Shown here: piece after piece, positions 58,541 through 64,000 of the stretch
Layout of the letters: the number at the start of each line of letters is the position of its first letter
How positions within the stretch are numbered: the stretch's first letter is position 1
Origin: Streptomyces sp. NBC_01446
Lineage (GTDB): Bacteria > Actinomycetota > Actinomycetes > Streptomycetales > Streptomycetaceae
Direction of reading: 5' to 3'
Length of the DNA stretch: 64,000 bases
Assembly (NCBI RefSeq): GCF_026340095.1
Contig: NZ_JAPEPO010000001.1
Coordinates: forward strand, 5,542,001-5,606,000
The notes under the pieces: generated by a model
Seen by the model: the letters and a program-made list of their open reading frames with translations, nothing else
Databases searched by the model: none
Told to the model about the DNA's origin: nothing
Made by a program: the position numbers and the translations under genes

Positions 58541-59002
58541 ATGACGGTGATGGAGACCACCCCCGCACCCAGCAAGGCCGACGTCTGCGCATCGGGCCCC
58601 ACCGCTCACCCGCGCCCGGACGGCCAGGACCACTACACGATCAGCGAGGTCGTGGCCGTCACCGGACTGACCGCCCACACACTGCGCTGGTACGAGCGAA
58701 TCGGGCTCATGCCCCACATCGACCGCTCGCACACGGGTCAGCGCCGCTACAGCAACCGCGATCTCGACTGGCTCGCCTTCGTCGGGAAACTGCGGCTGAC
58801 CGGGATGCCGGTGGCACACATGGTGCGCTACGCCGAACTCGTGCGGGTCGGTGAGGACACGTTCGAGGAGCGCCGCGAGCTTCTCGAATCGACGCGCAGG
58901 GACGTGCTGTCCCGGATCGCCGAACTCCAGGACACCTTGTCCGTACTCGATTTCAAGATTGACTTCTATGCGGGCGCCCGGCGGGCGTCGGAGAGGGCCT
59001 GA
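58541..59002 (+). CDS. MerR-family transcriptional regulator
   Basis: 153-residue regulator. The N-terminal winged helix is YTISEVVAVTGLTAHTLRWYERIGLMPHIDRSHTGQRRYSNRDLDWLAFVGKLRLTGMPVAHMVRYAEL (about residues 32-100). A coiled-coil dimer helix (ERRELLESTRRDVLSRIAELQDTLSVLDFKIDFY) ends the protein. No metal-binding Cys cluster is present, so it probably senses an organic compound. It is followed 5 bases later by an aldo/keto reductase gene, a common pairing in which MerR controls the reductase. Confidence 0.92.
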   Translation: MTVMETTPAPSKADVCASGPTAHPRPDGQDHYTISEVVAVTGLTAHTLRWYERIGLMPHIDRSHTGQRRYSNRDLDWLAFVGKLRLTGMPVAHMVRYAELVRVGEDTFEERRELLESTRRDVLSRIAELQDTLSVLDFKIDFYAGARRASERA

Positions 59003-59007
59003 ACCGC

Positions 59008-60054
59008 ATGAGCAGCACGGAGCAGACGCAGCACACGGGGGAGCCGCAGCGGATTTCCACTGTGGAGTTGGGAAACAACGGGCCCTTGGTGGGCGTGCAG
59101 GGCCTCGGCTGCATGGGCATGAGCTGGGCCTACGGTCCGACGGACGCCGACGAGGCGCGGGCCACCCTGGAGCGGGGCCTGGAACTCGGCGTCACCTTGT
59201 ACGACACCGCCGACGCCTATGCCGCCGGCGAGAACGAGAAGTTCCTTGCTCCCTTCCTCAAGGCGCACCGTGACGAGGTGGTCCTGGCCACCAAGTTCGC
59301 CCTGGGCGTGGACCCGAGCGACCCCACGAAGCGCATCATCAACAACGATCCCGCGTACATCCGCGCCTGCATCGACGCCAGCCTCCAGCGTCTCGGCGTC
59401 GACACCATCGACCTCTACTACATGCACCGCCGCGATGTGAACGTGCCCATCGAGGAGACCGTCGGCGTGATGGCCGAACTCGTCGCCGCCGGCAAGGTCA
59501 AGCACCTCGGCCTCAGCGAGGTCACCGGCGGCGAACTGCGCGCCGCCCAGGCAGTCCACCCGATCGCCGCCCTCCAGTCCGAGTGGTCGCTGTTCAGCCG
59601 CGACATCGAGCAGGAGGTCGTGCCGACCGCCGCCGAACTGGGCGTGGCCCTCGTGCCGTACTCGCCGCTCGGGCGGGGCTTCCTCACCGGGTCCTTCGTC
59701 AGCGCCGACAAGGAGCTCGATCCGGACGACTTCCGCCGCCAGCAGCCCCGCTTCACCGGCGACAACGCCGCCGCCAACGCGGCTCTGCTCGAGCCGGTGC
59801 GCCAGGTTGCCGAGGCCCATGGCGCCTCCCTCGGCCAGATCGCCCTGGCCTGGGTGCAGCAGCAGTCGCAGGCCTTCGGACTCCCCGTCGTCCCGATCCC
59901 CGGCACCCGCAAGCGCAGCCGCATCGAGGAGAACGCAGCGGCCACCCGCATCACCCTCACCGACGACGAACTCGCCCTGGTCGCCCCCATCGCCTCCCAG
60001 GTCGCGGGCAACCGCTACGCCGACATGACCTTCACCTCGGCGGGGCGCGAGTAA
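59008..60054 (+). CDS. Aldo/keto reductase
   Basis: 348-residue AKR barrel enzyme using NADPH to reduce carbonyls. Catalytic tetrad Asp66, Tyr71 (LYDTADAYAAG), Lys96 (LATKFAL) and His140 (YYMHRRD) is complete. C-terminal NADP-site VPIPGTRKRSRIEENAAA is typical. ATG at 59008 follows the MerR stop with 5 bases between. It probably detoxifies a reactive aldehyde that the MerR protein senses, but the substrate is not known. Confidence 0.93.
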   Translation: MSSTEQTQHTGEPQRISTVELGNNGPLVGVQGLGCMGMSWAYGPTDADEARATLERGLELGVTLYDTADAYAAGENEKFLAPFLKAHRDEVVLATKFALGVDPSDPTKRIINNDPAYIRACIDASLQRLGVDTIDLYYMHRRDVNVPIEETVGVMAELVAAGKVKHLGLSEVTGGELRAAQAVHPIAALQSEWSLFSRDIEQEVVPTAAELGVALVPYSPLGRGFLTGSFVSADKELDPDDFRRQQPRFTGDNAAANAALLEPVRQVAEAHGASLGQIALAWVQQQSQAFGLPVVPIPGTRKRSRIEENAAATRITLTDDELALVAPIASQVAGNRYADMTFTSAGRE

Positions 60055-60079
60055 CACCCCGGAGCCACCTGCCCGGTCC

Positions 60080-60112
60080 GTCGCCGGGGGCATCTCCTGC
60101 CCCGGCGGCGAC
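60080..60112. terminator. Convergent terminator hairpin
   Basis: GTCGCCGGGGGCA and TGCCCCGGCGGCGAC pair with a small bulge around TCTCC. It lies between the convergent aldo/keto reductase stop (60054) and the acyltransferase stop (60124). Confidence 0.7.
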
Positions 60113-60123
60113 CTGCCGGCACC

Positions 60124-61341
60124 TCACGCGAGCCCCAGGGCGAACACGGCGAACCCCGCTGCCAGCAGCCCGGCCAGCGCGCGCCGCACATGAGTCGCCC
60201 GCTTCCAGGGAGCATCGAAGCCCCGCGTGTACCTGCCGATCAGCACGAGCAGCCCCGCGAAGACCGGAAGCCACGTGACCCTCGCCGCTATCCAGCCCAG
60301 CGAGTCCGGACTCGTCGTCAGCCCCGGTATCGCGCCGGCGAAGGAACCGGGTATCGCCGCTGTCAGCAGCGCCGTCTGATGCCAGCAAAGGATCGTCATC
60401 GCCGAGAGGTTGATGACGACGACCGGTGCCCACAGCGCGGGCCGCCGCAGCAGCCTGCCGATCCGGTCCCGCAGGAGCATCGCCGCACCGCTCTGCGCGG
60501 CCGCCAGTGCGAGTACCAGCAAGGACGGCGGATGGGAGTTCGTCCGTGCCTCGCCCGGCACGCCCACCATCGAATCCGGGTAGTGGAACGCGAGGAGCAG
60601 CGTCGCGAACAGGCCAGCGCCGCCGATCAGCAGAGCCCACGCGCCACGCCTGCCGATCCTCTTCTCGCCCCAGCAGACACCCAGTTGGTAGGCAAACATC
60701 CAACCCGGGAGCAGATTGAGCAGGCTCAGCCAGGACGGCATGGCGTCCGCGTACGGCCCGTAGCGCAGGAAGTCGATCACGGCTACGGACCCGAGCAGCG
60801 GTGCCGCCGCCCACGCCCCCAGTTTTCGGGCGGCGCGTACGCAGTACGGCGTGAGCACGGTGATCACCGTGTAGACGCCCACGAACCACAGTGGCTGTAT
60901 GACCAGCGTCGATCCTGTGTGGAGGGTCTTCTCCGGCACCCCGAGCGCGTACAACGCGGGGATCAGCGCGGCGCATACCGCCGTCACCCCGAGGACCGGG
61001 CGGCCCAGGCGGGCCAGCCGGCCACGCAGCCAGGCGCTCGTCGACCCGCCCGCGTCCAGCGTCCGCCGGTACGACAGAACGGATGCGTAGCCCCCCACCA
61101 GGAAGAAGATGCCGAGCATCTGCAGCATCCAGCTGATCGGGGCGAGGAATCCGAAGGAGGACAGCGGGCTCGCGTTGTGCAGCGCGCCCTCACCGTCGAG
61201 GGAGAAGCCGCCGAGGAGCCAGTGGCCCATGGGCACGGCGAGCAGCGCGAGCGCGCGCAGTCCGTCCATCGCCCGGTCCCGGTGAGCCGGTGTCTTCGCG
61301 TCGATGGCGGACGCGGTCCTGCGCAGGGTCGCGATACTCAT
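60124..61341 (-). CDS. Acyltransferase-3 family membrane protein
   Basis: 405-residue integral membrane O-acyltransferase with about ten helices. RDRAMDGLRALALLAVPMGHWLLGG (active His) and FFLVGGYASVLSYRRTLDAGGSTSAWLRGRLARL near the N-terminus are characteristic. These move acyl groups to sugars, peptidoglycan or exported natural products. Its ATG overlaps the upstream hydrolase stop (ATGA), so the two are co-translated and probably act on the same extracytoplasmic molecule. Confidence 0.88.
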   Translation of the reverse strand: MSIATLRRTASAIDAKTPAHRDRAMDGLRALALLAVPMGHWLLGGFSLDGEGALHNASPLSSFGFLAPISWMLQMLGIFFLVGGYASVLSYRRTLDAGGSTSAWLRGRLARLGRPVLGVTAVCAALIPALYALGVPEKTLHTGSTLVIQPLWFVGVYTVITVLTPYCVRAARKLGAWAAAPLLGSVAVIDFLRYGPYADAMPSWLSLLNLLPGWMFAYQLGVCWGEKRIGRRGAWALLIGGAGLFATLLLAFHYPDSMVGVPGEARTNSHPPSLLVLALAAAQSGAAMLLRDRIGRLLRRPALWAPVVVINLSAMTILCWHQTALLTAAIPGSFAGAIPGLTTSPDSLGWIAARVTWLPVFAGLLVLIGRYTRGFDAPWKRATHVRRALAGLLAAGFAVFALGLA

Positions 61342-62468
61342 GACGTGGCTCCGGTGGCGATGCGGGTGAAGGCGCGCAGCGAGTCCGTGCCGGGCGCGAA
61401 GTAGCCGGTGTGGCCCTCGGCGTGGTGGGCCGGAATGCGGCGGGCGCCGAAGGAAGGGTCGGTGGGGTCGGTGCCGTGGCCCAGGCCGAACAGCTCGACG
61501 TTCGGCACGCGGCCGATCCAGTCACTGTCGTCCCGCGCGGCCCAGACGCGGGCCTTGGTGCGCAGATCGGCCACCGTGTCCGCGCGCAGACCCGGAGAGC
61601 CGAGCACCACGAGGTCGGACGCGGGCAGCCGGGCGGCGGAGAGCCCGCAGACCACCGATCCGTAGCTGTGGCAGAACAGTGCGGGACGCGGTGCGCCCGA
61701 GGCCGTCAGGCCCTGGACGAAGCGGGTCAGCCTCGGCGCGCCCGCCTCGGCGAGCCGGCCGGTGACGGCGTCGGGTCCCAGGCCGACAGGCGTCGTGTAG
61801 CCCACCCACGCGACGACCGCAGTCTGGCCGCCCGACGCCTCGTAAAGCGAGCGGGCCATCCCCGCCGGGGTGCCGTACGGATCCTTGGCACGGTCGAACG
61901 AGCTCAGGTCGATGTCCGAGCCGGGCACGACGACGGAAACATGATCGGCGACCGTCAAATCCCCGAATACCTCGGCCACTTGGCCGCGACCTCGCGGGTC
62001 GAAGGCCAGTATCTGTCGCCCGTGCTCAAGGAGTTCGGTGTATCGCGTGACGAGGAAGCGAGCCTGCGTGTCGTCCTGCGACGTGAGCGACGCGTCCGTC
62101 GCACGCGCCCGGACTCGGTCGCGCTCGGCTTTCAGCGCACGGGTGTTGGCCTCGTAGCGAAGGTCCGCCGGAGCGCCGTCCAGATTACCGACCACGGTCG
62201 GATGCCGCTCGACCAGCTCCTGTCGCTCGGCGTCGTCCAACCCGCGGAAGAACGCCGCCACCTGGGCCGGCTTCGCGGTCGCCGGATCGGGCAGCCCAAC
62301 ACCGAGCGCATGGTCCGCACGCCACGATGCCGCGCCGGGCGGCGGCCCGGTGAGGGGGCTCTGCTCGCTGCCGACGGCCCAGCCCGTCGTGCCCGCCACG
62401 ACAGTTGTCGTGAGCGCGGCGGCGACCAGTGTCCTACGGCCGCGTTGTTTCCATGAGCGCAGGCGCAT
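61338..62468 (-). CDS. Secreted DUF1023 alpha/beta hydrolase
   Basis: 376-residue exported hydrolase (signal TLVAAALTTTVVAGTTGWAVG). An N-terminal helical region (residues 45-150, with PAQVAAFFRGLDDAERQELVERHPTVVGNLDGAP) is followed by the alpha/beta domain. The nucleophile elbow is CHSYGSVVCG and the catalytic His is in AEGHTGYF; an Asp lies in between (DSDWIGRV). DUF1023 is mostly actinobacterial and uncharacterised. It is coupled to the acyltransferase by a 4-base overlap. Perhaps it removes acyl groups the partner adds; this is only inference. Confidence 0.85.
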   Translation of the reverse strand: MRLRSWKQRGRRTLVAAALTTTVVAGTTGWAVGSEQSPLTGPPPGAASWRADHALGVGLPDPATAKPAQVAAFFRGLDDAERQELVERHPTVVGNLDGAPADLRYEANTRALKAERDRVRARATDASLTSQDDTQARFLVTRYTELLEHGRQILAFDPRGRGQVAEVFGDLTVADHVSVVVPGSDIDLSSFDRAKDPYGTPAGMARSLYEASGGQTAVVAWVGYTTPVGLGPDAVTGRLAEAGAPRLTRFVQGLTASGAPRPALFCHSYGSVVCGLSAARLPASDLVVLGSPGLRADTVADLRTKARVWAARDDSDWIGRVPNVELFGLGHGTDPTDPSFGARRIPAHHAEGHTGYFAPGTDSLRAFTRIATGATS

Positions 62469-62561
62469 CGCCCGTCTCCCCTCCGTCCGGTGGCGTGACG
62501 AGGGGAAGGTAGGGAGACGACGTCCGGCTCCACGTCACACCGGGGAGCCAACTCTCGTGTG

Positions 62562-62573
62562 ATACCCGGGTAT
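62562..62573. promoter_or_regulatory. ATACCCGGGTAT palindrome upstream of the hydrolase operon
   Basis: A perfect 12-bp palindrome 94-105 bases before the hydrolase start (62468, leftward), in the 186-base gap to the response regulator. A related CTACTCAGGTAG lies at 62582-62593. NarL-type regulators such as the one next door often bind 10-14 bp symmetric sites, so it is a candidate target. Confidence 0.4.
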
Positions 62574-62654
62574 TCGAAGGTGCTACTCAGGTAGGGGGTG
62601 CGCGCTGAAGACCCGCGCTGGCCTGGGCGCGGTGGGTGATACCGGAGCCTGGGC

Positions 62655-63332
62655 CTATTGGTCGCCGGGCGTGACGAGGCCGGTCTCGTAGGCGAAAATC
62701 ACGGCCTGCGCCCGGTCTCGCAACCCCAACTTCGCCAGCACGCGGCCGATATGAGTTTTCACGGTCTGCTCCGCGAGCACCAGCTTCTCCGCGATCTCCT
62801 GGTTGGACAGGCCCCGGGCGATGAGTTCGAGGACCTCGGTCTCGCGTGGTGTCAGACAGTTCAGCTCCGGCGAACGGTCCCTGCGGCCGGACGGGCGCTG
62901 CCTCGCGATGTCCTCGATGAGCCGGCGCGTGACCGTCGGGGCGAGCAGCGCCTCTCCGGCGGCCACCACACGCACCGCCGCGATGAGATCGGCCGGCGGG
63001 GCGTCCTTGAGGAGGAAACCCGAAGCGCCGGCGCGCAGGGCCTCGTACACGTAGTCGTCCACGTCGAACGTGGTGAGCATCAGGACCTTGGGGCGGTGGA
63101 TCACGCCCGGTGGAGGGTCGAGGAGCGCGCGGGTCGCGGCGATCCCGTCCATCTCGGGCATCCGCACGTCCATGAGGACGACATCGGGATGTGTGGTCCG
63201 GCTGACCTCGACACCCTGCTTGCCGTCCGGAGCCTCGCCCACGACGTCGATGTCGCTCTGCGCGGCCAGCAGCGCGGCGAACCCCGCTCGCACCATGGCC
63301 TGGTCGTCGACAATGATCACGCGGATGGTCAT
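62655..63332 (-). CDS. NarL/LuxR-type response regulator
   Basis: 225-residue regulator. The receiver has Asp9-Asp10 (IVDDQ), phospho-acceptor Asp55 (VVLMDVRMPEMDG) and a conserved Lys in FLLKDAP. The LuxR-type HTH is ELNCLTPRETEVLELIARGLSNQEIAEKLVLAEQTVKTHIGRVLAKLGLRDRAQAV. It ends with a short linker. It lies 17 bases after the kinase gene in the same direction, so the two are partners. The operon downstream (hydrolase-acyltransferase) is a likely target. Confidence 0.94.
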   Translation of the reverse strand: MTIRVIIVDDQAMVRAGFAALLAAQSDIDVVGEAPDGKQGVEVSRTTHPDVVLMDVRMPEMDGIAATRALLDPPPGVIHRPKVLMLTTFDVDDYVYEALRAGASGFLLKDAPPADLIAAVRVVAAGEALLAPTVTRRLIEDIARQRPSGRRDRSPELNCLTPRETEVLELIARGLSNQEIAEKLVLAEQTVKTHIGRVLAKLGLRDRAQAVIFAYETGLVTPGDQ

Positions 63333-63348
63333 GCGGTGCCGAATTCCT

Positions 63349-64000
63349 TTACGACGAGGGGGAGTCGGACTCGGCCAGCGGGAGTCGGGCCGCGACGCGG
63401 AAGCCTCCCCCGGGCAGCGGGCCCACGTCGAGTGTGCCGCCGACCAACCGTACGCGCTCGTGCATCCCGATGAGACCGTGTCCCGTGCCGGTCGTCTCCA
63501 CGGGCGACGCGTGCTCGCCCGCCGGGCCGTTGACCACGATCACCAGCAGGGCGTCCTCATCCTTGGAGACGGAGATCTGCGTACGGGCACCGGGAGCATG
63601 CCGCACGACATTGGCCAGGGCCTCCTGCACGATGCGGTATGCCGAGAGGTCCACCGCGGGCGGTACATCGGTCAGCTCCCCGACCAGGGTCAGCTCGGGC
63701 ATCGACAACTCCGCCGGGACGCCGCCCCGTACCGTGGCCTCCACCAGTTGCTGAAGCCGGCCGAGACCCGGCTGGGGCGCACGCTCACCACCCGAGGCGT
63801 CCTCGCTGCGCAGCACCGCGAGAAGCCGCCGCATCTCACCGAGCGACTCCCTGGCACCCGCCGCTATCGAGCCGAACTCCTCGCACGCCTCGGGCGTCAG
63901 ACCCTGGAGCCGGTACGGAGCGGAGTCCGCCTGCACTGTGATCACCGACATGTGATGAGCCACCACGTCGTGCAACTCCCGCGCGATACGCGCACGTTCC
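63349..64000 (-). CDS. NarL-type sensor histidine kinase, 5'-truncated by the window edge
   Basis: C-terminal 217 residues of a HisKA_3 kinase. The phospho-acceptor His is in ERARIARELHDVVAHHMSVI, visible at the very start (the reading frame is open to base 64000). The HATPase part has YRIVQEALANVVRHAPGA (N box) and TGHGLIGMHERVRLVGGTLDVGPLPGGGF (G box). The sensory and membrane part lies outside the window. It phosphorylates the response regulator encoded 17 bases downstream. The signal is unknown. Confidence 0.93.
   Translation of the reverse strand, partial: ERARIARELHDVVAHHMSVITVQADSAPYRLQGLTPEACEEFGSIAAGARESLGEMRRLLAVLRSEDASGGERAPQPGLGRLQQLVEATVRGGVPAELSMPELTLVGELTDVPPAVDLSAYRIVQEALANVVRHAPGARTQISVSKDEDALLVIVVNGPAGEHASPVETTGTGHGLIGMHERVRLVGGTLDVGPLPGGGFRVAARLPLAESDSPSS

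Overview
This window is high-GC (about 72%) actinobacterial DNA with near-universal G or C at third codon positions, GTG/TTG starts and many ATGA/GTGA start-stop overlaps. Gene content (fasR-fabD-fabH-acpP-fabF, malonyl-CoA synthetase matB, an SCO2400-family protein, DUF3145, DUF2613, PucR and IclR regulators) points firmly to Streptomyces. From memory the order resembles the S. coelicolor stretch around SCO2386 to SCO2445 read backwards. I see no rRNA, tRNA, CRISPR array, insertion sequence, attachment site or origin.

Layout. 1-2.1 kb: the end of an MFS transporter, then debris holding a decayed membrane-anchored protein and a trypsin fragment coupled to an intact trypsin-co-occurring (CU044_2847-type) protein. 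2.3-6.1 kb: a large secreted subtilase followed by tandem repeats and a hairpin. 6.2-7.3 kb: a cysteine-type leader peptide ahead of a flavin monooxygenase. 7.4-11.4 kb: matB, a carboxyltransferase and a 19-residue peptide gene, divergent from a FadR-like regulator, with a large inverted repeat between matB and the regulator. 11.4-12.9 kb: an ATP-grasp enzyme and an unknown protein.

13-25 kb: a tightly overlapping leftward operon for an envelope glycan (GT4 glycosyltransferase, two methyltransferases, an AftD-like arabinofuranosyltransferase, a condensation-fold acyltransferase, an EamA transporter, a Trm112-like protein), next to DUF3068 and DUF2613 membrane proteins and a PucR regulator. 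25-40.5 kb: an arabinogalactan/pentose-galactose utilisation island. It has an IclR regulator, a lactonase, GH51 arabinofuranosidase, secreted GH35 beta-galactosidase and mutarotase, a ChvE-MmsA-MmsB sugar transporter, an uncharacterised TIM-barrel-like protein, a zinc dehydrogenase and an enolase-superfamily dehydratase. Four copies of a TTCGNTATTTCGAA-like palindrome lie ahead of its transcription units, so the IclR protein probably controls all of them.

40.6-51.7 kb: mostly single genes (SCO2400-family, MarR, MDR oxidoreductase, Ohr, EI24, HIBADH-type oxidoreductase, YrdB, TetR, GH3 glycosidase, cytoplasmic mutarotase, SGNH lipoprotein, DUF3145). 51.8-56.8 kb: the fatty-acid synthase II core and its activator FasR. 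56.9-64 kb: pirin, a serine hydrolase, MerR plus aldo/keto reductase, a membrane acyltransferase coupled to a secreted alpha/beta hydrolase, and a NarL-type two-component pair whose kinase runs off the end.
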